A stretch of 8,444 nt of DNA from Candidatus Limimorpha equi (GCA_018065885.1 JAGHSL010000431.1:1-8444), one strand, 5' to 3'. Positions 1-5,398 are shown, numbered from the stretch's first letter. Translations and numbers: made by a program. The notes: generated by a model not told the origin, from the sequence alone.

Positions 1-1
1 C

Positions 2-103
2 ATCGTCAACGCCGTGGCCGCCATCGCCGCATACTGCTTCTTCCCTAAGAAGCCTTCTATCTCTCTTGAGTATTATTCCGACAACCAATTGACTATCTTT
101 TGA
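2..103 (+). CDS. C-terminal end of an unidentified protein (cut by window edge)
   Basis: An open frame runs in from the left edge and stops at TGA 101-103, giving 33 residues. It begins with a small hydrophobic stretch (IVNAVAAIAAYCFF), then a basic PKKP, then a polar tail ending in NQLTIF. This is what the last membrane helix and short cytoplasmic tail of a membrane protein would look like. GC-rich codons at the start fit genuine coding sequence better than the AT-rich genes further right. The family cannot be recognised from so short a piece. The stop lies about 20 nt before homology to the next gene fragment begins, so the two are separate units. Confidence 0.45.
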   Translation: MVNAVAAIAAYCFFPKKPSISLEYYSDNQLTIF

Positions 104-131
104 TTGCTTATGTCGAACTCACGTTAAGATA

Positions 132-593
132 TTGTTGCTCGATACAGGGCTGATGCTGAGACTGCTCAACATGACGATGGGTGATACGAGTGCCATCACT
201 GCGCAAATCCTTACTGCTACGGCTGCCGACTTGGTGAACAAAGGCCCTATGGCAGAGATGTTGGCAGGACTTGAATTGCTCCACTACCTCACCCCGAACC
301 TGCACCACGATTTGTATTATTGGGTTAGGCAAGCCAAGAACGCTACCGCAGAGATTGACTACCTTCTTTCGCGGGACATGCAGGTTTTGCCTTTTGAAGT
401 GAAGGCTGGCGTGCAAGGAGACATGAAAAGCCTTTGGGACTTCATGCGAGAAAAGAAACTGGACCAAGCCGTCCGATGCTCATTAGAGAACTTCGGAAAG
501 TTTGACTATATCGATGCCGAAGCAGAAGGTGCTGTAAGGCATGTGGAGGTTTATCCTCTTTATGCTTTATCACAGTTTGTGATGGGAGAATAA
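132..593 (+). pseudogene. 5'-truncated DUF4143 ATPase (C-terminal domain only)
   Basis: The 153-residue frame matches the C-terminal DUF4143 domain found in a large bacterial ATPase family (AAA_14 ATPase plus DUF4143). Visible landmarks in order are LLLDTGLMLRLL at the start, NKGPMAEMLAGLELL (~36-50), the LYYWVRQ/AEIDYLL stretch (~61-79), PFEVKAG (~87-93), then KSLWDFM, AVRCSLENFG and a final PLYALS. Full proteins of this family are about 380-450 residues with a Walker A near the N-terminus; none of that is present upstream. The frame is open back only to about position 93, and the KI before LLLDTG still looks family-like, so the break lies near 105-126. The TTG at 132 is only the first possible start codon and is probably not a true start. 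A short stand-alone domain cannot be excluded, but a truncated remnant is more likely. Confidence 0.75.
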
Positions 594-741
594 AGAGAAA
601 GATCTCATCCTTCGCATGATTCAGGCCCACGAGCAAGGCGACCAGGATATTATGAATACGAAGGCGCGGACGGTCTTTGCTTTGGCGAGGATGCTGGGGT
701 GTTCAGGTGAGGTGATACACATATTCCGTCAGAAACCATGA
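583..741 (+). CDS. small unidentified coding remnant
   Basis: The frame is open from 583 to TGA 739-741 and overlaps the end of the DUF4143 fragment. The readable part, EKDLILRMIQAHEQGDQDI followed by MNTKARTVFALARMLGCS and a short tail, is amphipathic, helical and charged like a real small protein. The only in-frame ATG is at 616, which would give a 41-residue product; otherwise this is the end of a gene whose start is lost. The ALARMLGCS stretch recalls the last helix of some helix-turn-helix regulators, but this is too weak for a family call. Its stop overlaps an ATG (ATGA, 738-741) that opens only a 5-codon frame. Confidence 0.3.
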   Translation, partial: WENKEKDLILRMIQAHEQGDQDIMNTKARTVFALARMLGCSGEVIHIFRQKP

Positions 742-754
742 AAAAGAGTCAATA

Positions 755-799
755 ATGGCAGAGAAGTTTATCGAAAAACCACTATTGATAAGAAAATAG
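755..799 (+). pseudogene. possible 5' stub of a second DUF4143-type ATPase
   Basis: An ATG at 755-757 reads MAEKFIEKPLLIRK and then meets TAG at 797-799. A short N-terminus of this kind (initiator Met, then a basic/aromatic ...FIE-basic-PLL run) is how many AAA_14/DUF4143 ATPases begin before the Walker A strand. The ATG shares a base with the TAA of the preceding 5-codon frame. Fourteen residues cannot establish homology. The idea rests on resemblance and on the DUF4143 C-terminal fragment just upstream; it may be chance. Confidence 0.2.
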
Positions 800-805
800 A
801 GAGTC

Positions 806-1201
806 TTATGAGTTTTGCAGTTTTTTAATTTTAGCGTCAATGATTTTATTACAGATTTCTTGGATTTCACTATTTCCAGTAAAAGACCATCCTTTTTCTA
901 TCAATCCGCTTGTGCCTTGAAATTCTTCAAATTCATTATTAATTGTTTGCTTAATTAATTTCCATTTTTCAAGTCCATTTTTGGATCTTTCAGGGAATTG
1001 ATAATCTACAAAATCTTCTGCTGAATTAATATGAAGTTTGGCTGTTCGAATTTTATCTCGTTCAATGCTACTTTCTTTTGCAGACTCGCTTAAATCGAGA
1101 CCTACTGTGTTTAGTAATGCTTGCCTTGAAGATGTACTACCACCTGCCAAAATAATGATTAGTACAATTAACACAATTGCCAATACGATAATTAATCCCA
1201 T
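806..1201 (-). CDS. small single-pass membrane-anchored protein, unknown function
   Basis: This 131-residue product begins MGLIIVLAIVLIVLIIILAGG, a clear N-terminal membrane helix (about residues 2-20) with no lipobox cysteine, so it should stay anchored as a single-pass protein. The rest is soluble, charged and largely helical (SAKESSIERDKIRTAK, then EKWKLIKQTINNEFEEF), ending in a lysine-rich tail. I recognise no family. The gene lies 140 bp downstream of the metallopeptidase on the same strand and shares its AT-rich composition, unlike the GC-richer core genes to the right. Co-transfer and perhaps co-transcription with the peptidase are plausible but not shown. The start codon is well supported because the hydrophobic segment begins immediately after it. 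Confidence 0.6.
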   Translation of the reverse strand: MGLIIVLAIVLIVLIIILAGGSTSSRQALLNTVGLDLSESAKESSIERDKIRTAKLHINSAEDFVDYQFPERSKNGLEKWKLIKQTINNEFEEFQGTSGLIEKGWSFTGNSEIQEICNKIIDAKIKKLQNS

Positions 1202-1341
1202 GTTGAAAGTTGTTTATTTAATATATAACGACATCCATCTTGTAATATTGTCTACGTTGACAAATAGAGTTATTCTTGAAATTTGGTAGTATAATAAAAC
1301 CCAGACACCTCCCTTGAATTTATGGATAGACTTTTTCATAT

Positions 1342-2454
1342 CTAATAGTCTACACGATCTATCAATTCACGCCCTCTCCACTCCGAGTTCGGTTTATCCA
1401 AATACAATGACCCGTACATCTCATACATCTCGAAGTTCTCCGTTACATCTTGCTTCACAAAGTCCTCCCAAAAATTCACCAACCCAGGTATCGTTTCATA
1501 ATACAGTTTTTTGTCAAAGTTATTTGGACGAGGGGCATTCTCCAATAGATTGTTATATCTAGCCTTTGCCCCAGGATGCGATGGATATCCATTTGGTGGG
1601 AATATTGTATCCTCTGCTGCCTCATAGATGGCCAAAGATGCAAACCACAGCATTGTTGCAAAATATATCCTTGCATACCAATCCTTCAAGTATTTTGGAT
1701 AGGTCATTGCTCCGATGTCTGCCTTAAACTCTTTCTGTTGGCTTACATTATATGCATTTAGCATTTTGTAGTCCGTTTGGTCTTTAAAGTGAGCTTTCAG
1801 CACCGCCTGTTTCATCGTTGCACCTTTTTGAAGATCCCCATTAATATAATGGCTAAATTCATGGGCTGCTATGAATGTTATTTGTTGTGGATAGATGGGT
1901 GCTATCTCTTTTTGTATTTCCTCAGGGATAATACCTCGTGGATCAACTTCAAAATCCAATGACTCTTTTTGCAGCATAATTCTGACAGCGATCCTCATGG
2001 CTTGCATCCTGACATGCATAGGCACTTTATTATCAAGATGAAACAATGCTAGACAAGAGAACTGCGAGAAATACTTCAGCACAATGCTAAATGTTGAGCA
2101 GATACCAAATGGAGAATCGAAAATAAGACCATTTGGATCATTCGAGATGATTGAGCCGAAAGCTACTTGTCGGCACAATTCCTCTTTCTCAGGGTCCAAA
2201 GAGTGTAATACGTCAATGTAATTATACGCAGTGAAATATTTTTCCAAAGCCCAATCCCACCCTTTAGCCTCGTATTTCTGTCTCTCATGCAGAAAAACAC
2301 GATAAAGCCGACTATTGTCAGCTATGGTCTCCGCTCGTAAACGCAAGATATAGTCTTTAGCATTCTGGACATTCATAATCCGTTCTAACTCGCTCTCTGA
2401 ACAAATGTTCATAAACCAGTATTGATCAAAATTTATATTATTTGGTTCTGTCAT
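1342..2454 (-). CDS. gluzincin-type zinc metallopeptidase (M48/U49-like), soluble
   Basis: The 370-residue product contains the zinc-peptidase motif HEFSH at residues 198-202 inside the helix ITFIAAHEFSHYINGD. It also has a downstream EFKAD at 242-246, which would supply the third (Glu) zinc ligand, and a SHPGAKARYNNLLE segment at about 292-305. HExxH, then ExxxD, then SHP..R is the arrangement of M48-like gluzincins and also recalls the Lit/U49 peptidases. Unlike typical membrane M48 proteases there is no obvious signal peptide or multi-pass region; only residues 260-280 are strongly hydrophobic. The N-terminal ~130 residues are helical and unassigned. The substrate is unknown. The gene is AT-rich, is followed on the same strand by the small membrane protein, and lies between decayed genes and an IS remnant, suggesting horizontal gain. 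Confidence 0.75.
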   Translation of the reverse strand: MTEPNNINFDQYWFMNICSESELERIMNVQNAKDYILRLRAETIADNSRLYRVFLHERQKYEAKGWDWALEKYFTAYNYIDVLHSLDPEKEELCRQVAFGSIISNDPNGLIFDSPFGICSTFSIVLKYFSQFSCLALFHLDNKVPMHVRMQAMRIAVRIMLQKESLDFEVDPRGIIPEEIQKEIAPIYPQQITFIAAHEFSHYINGDLQKGATMKQAVLKAHFKDQTDYKMLNAYNVSQQKEFKADIGAMTYPKYLKDWYARIYFATMLWFASLAIYEAAEDTIFPPNGYPSHPGAKARYNNLLENAPRPNNFDKKLYYETIPGLVNFWEDFVKQDVTENFEMYEMYGSLYLDKPNSEWRGRELIDRVDY

Positions 2455-2518
2455 ATTGATTTACTTTATATTTCACACAATGCCATCACGTAGTTTAAAA
2501 CTCTGCTTATTGTTGCGA

Positions 2519-2526
2519 CAAACATA
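2519..2526 (-). promoter_or_regulatory. candidate -7 promoter box for the metallopeptidase
   Basis: Read on the minus strand this is TATGTTTG, a perfect match to the Bacteroidota -7 consensus TAnnTTTG. It would place the transcript start about 58 nt before the peptidase ATG. No TTTG is seen at the expected -33 position, so the call rests on one box and its location. Confidence 0.4.
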
Positions 2527-2617
2527 AAGGGTATTTTCTATTGGGGACTTCTATTTTTAGCATTTTTGCGCCATTCCTCTGAACTTCGTGAAGTCCGTTA
2601 GCCAAAATTCAAAGTGA

Positions 2618-2643
2618 TATAATGCGTCCCGAAGTTTGAACCA
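2618..2643 (+). repeat. left terminal inverted repeat of the IS3-family remnant
   Basis: TATAATGC-G-TCCC-GAA-G-TTT-GA-ACCA pairs with the reverse complement of 3174-3199. It marks the end downstream of orfB. Confidence 0.65.
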
Positions 2644-2688
2644 CTAATAGGTGAGATTAAGGTGGTTTTCGTTTGCGGGTTAGCGTTG

Positions 2689-2696
2689 CAAATATA
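2689..2696 (-). promoter_or_regulatory. possible outward-facing -7 box inside the IS end
   Basis: The minus-strand sequence TATATTTG matches TAnnTTTG and points out of the element toward the metallopeptidase, whose start is about 230 nt away. There is no recognisable -33 TTTG, so this is weak. IS ends are AT-rich and such matches arise by chance. Confidence 0.2.
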
Positions 2697-2737
2697 CAAA
2701 TTGTTTCTCATTCGATAGTGTTTTTGTTCTTTTTGCG

Positions 2738-2998
2738 TCAAGCAGCCTCTTTTTGATGGAGATAGCAGCTTGCCGGTGTCTTGTATCCAAGGCTCTGGTG
2801 AAGCCTCTCGTTGTTGTAGAAGCGGAAGTATCTGTCCAGGCCTCGCCACAGTTCGTCTCCCGTTTCGCAAGGGTTCAGGTACACGTACTCCTGCTTCACG
2901 CTACGCCACAGCCGCTCGATGAAGATGTCGTCCAAGGCACGGCCACGGCTGTCCATGCTGATGGCAATGCCGTTGTCTTTCAACAGCTCCACATAGTC
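2738..2998 (-). pseudogene. IS3-family transposase OrfB, C-terminal fragment
   Basis: The frame reads DYVELLKDNGIAISMDSRGR, continues through ALDDIFIERLWRSVKQEYVY and YFRFYNNERLHQSLGY, and ends KTPASCYLHQKEAA. This is the last part of the IS3-family integrase core (rve, DDE type). The Glu in FIERLWRS is the catalytic E; the two upstream Asp residues are absent. About two thirds of OrfB is missing. The frame opens exactly where OrfB homology resumes (position 2998), one base out of register with the OrfB start-like stretch at 3038-3000, which places a deletion junction there. The product is certainly inactive. Confidence 0.85.
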
Positions 2999-2999
2999 C

Positions 3000-3038
3000 C
3001 TCCTTGGAAACCATCGACTTGCGTTCTTCCTTGCTCAT
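3000..3038 (-). pseudogene. IS3-family orfB N-terminal scrap
   Basis: MSKEERKSMVSKE, read from an ATG at 3038-3036, resembles the start of IS3-family OrfB (a charged stretch before a conserved RQCELL-type motif). It is reached by a -1 shift from orfA, giving KKAVAMSKEERK. At 2999 it joins the distant orfB 3' part, out of frame by one base. Confidence 0.5.
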
Positions 3039-3130
3039 GGCGACAGCTTTTTTTGTAATGCTTCCATGGCGACTTTCGCCTTGAACTCCGCCGTGAACTT
3101 CCGGCGGCTCCTTGTCTTCGTGTTGGTCAT
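3035..3130 (-). pseudogene. IS3-family OrfA, truncated to 31 residues
   Basis: MTNTKTRSRRKFTAEFKAKV followed by AMEALQKKLSP, then TGA. RRKFTAEFKAKVA-EAL is the classic start of the IS3-family OrfA DNA-binding protein (HTH_Tnp_1). Normal OrfA is roughly 90-120 residues with a helix-turn-helix and a leucine zipper; here the frame jumps from MEAL directly into QKK, the part that normally precedes the OrfA/OrfB frameshift site. A purine-rich stretch (gaaagggaaaaaag) precedes the ATG. Confidence 0.75.
3047..3053 (-). promoter_or_regulatory. -1 programmed frameshift slippery heptamer (A AAA AAG)
   Basis: On the minus strand the codons are CAA AAA AAG, placing A AAA AAG in the correct register for a -1 slip. 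After the slip the frame reads AVAMSKEERK into the orfB scrap. IS3-family elements typically make OrfAB transposase this way, and the site has survived between two deletions. Confidence 0.6.
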
Positions 3131-3173
3131 CTTTTTTCCCTTTCGTTTCTGCAAAGATAACCACTTTAACCTT

Positions 3174-3199
3174 TGGTCTAAATTTCAGGGAGCATTATA
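3174..3199 (-). repeat. right terminal inverted repeat of the IS3-family remnant
   Basis: Read on the minus strand: TATAATGC-TCCC-T-GAA-A-TTT-AG-ACCA, pairing with 2618-2643. It lies upstream of the orfA start. Confidence 0.65.
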
Positions 3200-3204
3200 A
3201 GGTC

Positions 3205-3249
3205 GCCTGCTTTTACCAGAAAGGCCGCCGCCTTTTTCAAAAAGCAGGC
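3205..3249. repeat. nested hairpin next to the IS end
   Basis: GCCTGCTTTT (3205-3214) is perfectly complementary to AAAAGCAGGC (3240-3249). Inside, AAAGG (3220-3224) can pair with CCTTT (3231-3235) around CCGCCG. It begins six bases outside the IS remnant. It could act as a bidirectional terminator, but no clean U-tract follows. Confidence 0.5.
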
Positions 3250-3304
3250 GGGCTTTTGCCTTGACTAAAAACATCAACATTCAACTTTTCTCAACAAAAC
3301 GTCC

Positions 3305-3334
3305 TCAAATCGCACGAAACGTATCAAATCGCAC
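3305..3334 (+). repeat. 11-bp direct repeat pair, 19-bp period
   Basis: TCAAATCGCAC occurs at 3305-3315 and again at 3324-3334. The pair lies just upstream of a perfect TAnnTTTG box at 3357, where binding sites for a regulator would be expected. Confidence 0.5.
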
Positions 3335-3356
3335 AGAAGCCCATGTCGGGCAGCGC

Positions 3357-3364
3357 TACTTTTG
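3357..3364 (+). promoter_or_regulatory. candidate orphan -7 promoter box
   Basis: TACTTTTG matches TAnnTTTG exactly and would start transcription near 3370, into the tandem-repeat and hairpin region rather than into a gene. No TTTG lies at -33; the direct repeats upstream might replace it through an activator. It could be the remains of a lost gene's promoter or the promoter of a small RNA. Confidence 0.35.
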
Positions 3365-3386
3365 CCGTGTGATTTGAAGGCATGGC

Positions 3387-3419
3387 ATCACGAACGGATC
3401 ACGAAGGCATCACGAAGGA
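3387..3419 (+). repeat. tandem repeat, 3 units of 11 bp (ATCACGAAsgs)
   Basis: ATCACGAA recurs at 3387, 3398 and 3409, exactly 11 bp apart, with GC-rich spacers CGG, GGC and GGA. The spacing is about one helical turn. Confidence 0.65.
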
Positions 3420-3436
3420 ATGAAGTCCGAAAAACA

Positions 3437-3474
3437 AGCGGCTGAAGCGGGGAAGAAAACCCAGACAAGCCGCT
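3437..3474. repeat. short inverted repeat
   Basis: AGCGGCT (3437-3443) is complementary to AGCCGCT (3468-3474). A GGG/CCC pairing inside could shorten the loop. This is a modest stem between the two tandem arrays. Confidence 0.35.
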
Positions 3475-3498
3475 CCTTCCGCCGTGCCAAGTAGTGAG

Positions 3499-3542
3499 TT
3501 TCTTCGCTGTTTCTTCGGGGTTTCTTCGGTGCTTCTTCGGTA
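3499..3542 (+). repeat. tandem repeat, 4 units of 11 bp (TTTCTTCGgkg)
   Basis: TTTCTTCG begins at 3499, 3510 and 3521, with a CTTCTTCG variant at 3532, each exactly 11 bp apart. It has the same period as the upstream ATCACGAA array but an unrelated sequence. Confidence 0.65.
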
Positions 3543-3589
3543 AATGACCGAAGAAACCCCGAACAAAGTGTGCGGAAACCCCGAAGAAA
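3510..3589. repeat. strong hairpin with mutually exclusive pairings
   Basis: The 17-base arm 3514-3530 is perfectly complementary to 3547-3563, with a 16-nt loop. Two other pairings compete: TTCTTCGGT (3533-3541) with the same ACCGAAGAA at 3547-3555 (9 bp, 5-nt loop), and the 15-base arm 3510-3524 with 3575-3589. Any transcript through here would be strongly folded. The alternatives arise because the tandem units face two inverted copies. Confidence 0.65.
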
Positions 3590-3658
3590 GTGTGGCCTTG
3601 GTCACTTGTTGTCAATATGATGAAGGCGCGATGAACCGACATTACCGCACTAATCCAT

Positions 3659-3681
3659 GAGACGCGATAAATCGGCGTCTC
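3659..3681. repeat. small palindrome GAGACGC...GCGTCTC
   Basis: GAGACGC (3659-3665) pairs with GCGTCTC (3675-3681) around GATAAATCG, which can itself pair as CGAT/ATCG. It resembles short dispersed intergenic palindromes of the GAGACGCGAT...ATCGCGTCTC type that I have seen in Bacteroidota. It could also terminate upstream transcription before the transporter promoter. Confidence 0.5.
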
Positions 3682-3707
3682 TACATCAAACTTTTCATTC
3701 AAATCTT

Positions 3708-3741
3708 TTTGCAAGAAATCAAAAACAGTTCCGTATCTTTG
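3708..3741 (+). promoter_or_regulatory. promoter of the transporter-yigZ operon
   Basis: TATCTTTG at 3734-3741 is a perfect TAnnTTTG -7 box, and TTTG at 3708-3711 is a -33 box, 22 bp apart (slightly longer than usual). The box ends only 7 nt before the ATG at 3749, so the transcript would have an almost absent 5' leader. Confidence 0.6.
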
Positions 3742-3748
3742 CCGCGTT

Positions 3749-4606
3749 ATGCAATACCTGATTCTCGCCATAGTGTTTTCGACCTGCGTCTTTGTGGCCA
3801 TGCGGTTGTTCGAGCGCTTTCGCCTCGACAACCACCAAGCCTTGGCGTGGAACTACGCCGTGGCTGCCGGAACTGGCTTTCTGATGAGCCGGCAAGTGGA
3901 TACGTTGCCACAACTCGCGGGCGAGCCGTGGTTTGGGCTTTCGCTGCTTACGGGTTTCTGGTTCATCTTCACCTACCTGCTGATGACCACTTCGAGCCAA
4001 CGCTCAGGCGTCACCATCACCTCGCTTTCCAGTAAACTTTCAGTCGTTATCCCGACCACATTGGGCGTAGTGCTTTTTCACGAAAAACTCAACTTCATCG
4101 CCACCTGCGGCATCATACTTTCCATTGTGGCGCTTTGCTTGGTCGTCAGTAAAGGTAAAAGCGAAACGACGCAACGTAAAAGCTGGCTTCTGCCTCTCGT
4201 CATCTTCTTCGGCACGGGCATCGGCGACATGCTGATGAAATTCACCGAACGCCTCAACCAGAACGACGACATGACCTTCATGATCGCTTTCATCTATTTC
4301 ATTGCCATGCTTTTCGGCATCGGCATCGTGGTGTTCGACCTCGTCAAAGGCAAGTCGAAATGGCAGTGGAAGAGTGCCCTCGGCGGTCTTGGACTTGGCT
4401 TGGTGAATTTCTTCTCCAGTTATTGCATGTATCAGGGAATGAGCATGTTCGACAATTCATTCCTATTCCCTATTTACAACATTGGCGTGGTCAGCGTCAC
4501 CGCCCTCACGGGTTGGTTGCTCTTCAAGGAAAAGCTGACGTGGAAAAACTATATCGGCTTGGCTTTAGCCATCATTGCCGTCATCCTAATCACTTTGAAA
4601 CCATGA
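3749..4606 (+). CDS. EamA/DMT-family transporter, 10 membrane helices
   Basis: The 285-residue protein is almost entirely membrane helices, ten in all, at roughly 1-20, 28-46, 60-82, 89-110, 117-137, 145-165, 174-199, 208-231, 236-263 and 266-284. This two-times-five arrangement and length are typical of the drug/metabolite transporter superfamily (EamA). The second half of each repeat ends in the familiar pattern of a helix followed by FHEKL or FKEKLTWKNYIG. The substrate cannot be read from sequence. The first ATG is favoured because helix 1 starts at once. Its stop overlaps the next ATG (ATGA), so the downstream gene is probably translationally coupled. Confidence 0.85.
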   Translation: MQYLILAIVFSTCVFVAMRLFERFRLDNHQALAWNYAVAAGTGFLMSRQVDTLPQLAGEPWFGLSLLTGFWFIFTYLLMTTSSQRSGVTITSLSSKLSVVIPTTLGVVLFHEKLNFIATCGIILSIVALCLVVSKGKSETTQRKSWLLPLVIFFGTGIGDMLMKFTERLNQNDDMTFMIAFIYFIAMLFGIGIVVFDLVKGKSKWQWKSALGGLGLGLVNFFSSYCMYQGMSMFDNSFLFPIYNIGVVSVTALTGWLLFKEKLTWKNYIGLALAIIAVILITLKP

Positions 4607-5217
4607 CGAACGACGACACCTACAACATGCTTTCCGTGCCGGGCGAAGGCCTTTACAAGGAAAAAGGCAGCAAGTTCATCGCCTCGGCCTTCACCGTTTT
4701 CAGCGAAGACGAAGCCAAGAAAGCCATTGCCGAAATCAAGAAACAGTATTACGACGCCCGCCACCATTGTTTCGCCTACATGATTGGCCCCGACAAGAAA
4801 AACTTCCGTTCGAGCGACGATGGCGAGCCATCGGGCACGGCCGGGAAACCCATTCTCAACCAAATCCTATCGAAAGACGTGACCAACGTTTGCGTAGTCG
4901 TGACGCGTTATTTCGGCGGCATCAAATTAGGCACCAGCGGACTCATCAACGCATACAAAACCGCAGCCCGCGATGCCTTGGACAACGCCCAAGTGGTTCA
5001 GAAAACCATAAATGAAATTTACAGCCTCGAGTTCGGCTACCCCTTGATGAATGAAGTGATGCGCGTGATGAAAGAAGAGAATCTGGAGCAGCTGAATCCG
5101 CGTTTCGAGATGGACTGTTACCTTGAGTTTTCAACAAGGAAAAATGAGGCTGAAAGAATCGCCGACAAATTCCGCAACATGTATGGCGTAAAAACAATAC
5201 ACATAAATACTATGTAA
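4603..5217 (+). CDS. yigZ: YigZ/IMPACT-family protein (UPF0029)
   Basis: The 204-residue product has the hallmark motifs of the YigZ/IMPACT family: ARHHCFAY at 52-59, DDGEPSGTAGKPI at 72-84 and VVVTRYFGGIKLGTSGLI at 98-115. A C-terminal ferredoxin-like DUF1949 region follows (~140-204, beginning EIYSLEFGYPLMNEVMRV). Length matches bacterial YigZ (about 200-210). Eukaryotic IMPACT modulates the translation-stress kinase GCN2; the bacterial role is not settled. An in-frame start 243 bp upstream would run through the transporter gene and is rejected. The ATG at 4603 overlaps the transporter stop by ATGA. I see no functional link to transport; the pair is probably just an operon. Confidence 0.9.
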   Translation: MTNDDTYNMLSVPGEGLYKEKGSKFIASAFTVFSEDEAKKAIAEIKKQYYDARHHCFAYMIGPDKKNFRSSDDGEPSGTAGKPILNQILSKDVTNVCVVVTRYFGGIKLGTSGLINAYKTAARDALDNAQVVQKTINEIYSLEFGYPLMNEVMRVMKEENLEQLNPRFEMDCYLEFSTRKNEAERIADKFRNMYGVKTIHINTM

Positions 5218-5275
5218 ATCAGCTCATTACATCGTGGTTTTATTTTGTGATTTTTTTTCCTCGTATTTTACAAAG

Positions 5276-5311
5276 AAAAAAGTTTCCAAACAATAGAAAA
5301 AAAACTTTTTT
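5276..5311. repeat. AT-rich inverted repeat after yigZ
   Basis: AAAAAAGTTT (5276-5285) is complementary to AAACTTTTTT (5302-5311) with a 16-nt loop. It might end the yigZ transcript, but the stem has only one G-C pair and would be weak. It is part of a generally AT-rich stretch upstream of dnaA. Confidence 0.3.
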
Positions 5312-5327
5312 ATCAACTTTTTTTTCT

Positions 5328-5335
5328 GATATTTG
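5328..5335 (+). promoter_or_regulatory. candidate -7 box for dnaA
   Basis: GATATTTG differs from TAnnTTTG at one base. Transcription would begin near 5340, leaving a leader of about 88 nt that starts exactly at the large hairpin. No TTTG is found at -33; that position is a T run. Confidence 0.35.
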
Positions 5336-5340
5336 CAGCC

Positions 5341-5398
5341 TTGATAGAGTGCAAAAGGAAGTGCTTTTTCAGCCTTTTTTATGCACCTAAAATATCAA
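5341..5398 (+). promoter_or_regulatory. large imperfect hairpin in the dnaA leader
   Basis: TTGATA (5341-5346) pairs with TATCAA (5393-5398), GTGCA (5349-5353) with TGCAC (5382-5386), and AAAGG (5354-5358) with CCTTT (5373-5377), with GAA/TTC possible at the tip. The three stems are collinear with small internal loops. It lies 30 nt before the dnaA start, so it could be a DNA operator or an RNA structure controlling dnaA expression. Confidence 0.45.

Larger units (their letters stand above)
2618..3199 (-). mobile_element. internally deleted IS3-family insertion sequence
   Basis: Imperfect terminal inverted repeats bound the element. The left end (2618-2643) begins TATAATGCGTCCCGAAG, and the right end read on the minus strand (3199-3174) begins TATAATGCTCCCTGAAA; about 22 of 26 positions agree with one gap on each side. 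Weaker similarity continues inward (GTGGTT.TC.TTTGC). If the usual TG...CA ends are used, the element is 2623-3194. Between the ends are an orfA start, an A7G slippery site, an orfB start-like stretch and the orfB 3' end. Intact IS3 elements are about 1.2-1.5 kb, so more than half has been lost, including two of the three DDE residues. It cannot move itself but might be mobilised by a related transposase. I found no convincing target-site duplication. Confidence 0.75.
3200..3748. other. 549-bp non-coding block rich in structured repeats
   Basis: No convincing gene is present. Minus-strand frames across 3388-3831 exist, but the repeats they cross have an 11-bp period, which is not a multiple of three, and the predicted peptides are low-complexity and unlike any family. 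The block contains a nested hairpin (3205-3249), a direct repeat pair (3305-3334), a perfect -7 box (3357-3364), a three-unit and a four-unit 11-bp tandem repeat, a 17-bp perfect stem with competing pairings (3510-3589), a palindrome (3659-3681), and the transporter promoter. These are listed separately. Confidence 0.7.

Noticed and set aside
1314..1962. Plus-strand frames opposite the metallopeptidase
   Set aside because: They are antisense shadows with no family features; the minus-strand gene carries clear zinc-peptidase motifs.
2598..2870. 90-codon minus-strand frame at the IS left end
   Set aside because: It overlaps the true OrfB fragment in a different frame and runs out through the inverted repeat.
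2623..3194. Target-site duplication of the IS remnant
   Set aside because: Left flank GATATAA and right flank TTATAAGG do not give a convincing 3-5 bp direct repeat; the shared AT bases belong to the inverted repeat.
3387..3542. CRISPR-like array
   Set aside because: Units are 11 bp and contiguous, with no unique spacers.
3388..3831. Minus-strand frames of 147 and 68 codons in the repeat block
   Set aside because: They cross tandem repeats with an 11-bp period and a perfect stem, run into the transporter gene, and give no recognisable protein.
4360..4602. Longer start for the YigZ gene
   Set aside because: The extra 81 codons lie wholly inside the transporter gene in another frame; the ATG at 4603 fits the family length.
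5304..5320. DnaA box and oriC upstream of dnaA
   Set aside because: TTATCAACT differs from TTATCCACA at two positions and stands alone. The AT-rich stretch is suggestive, but there is no box cluster.
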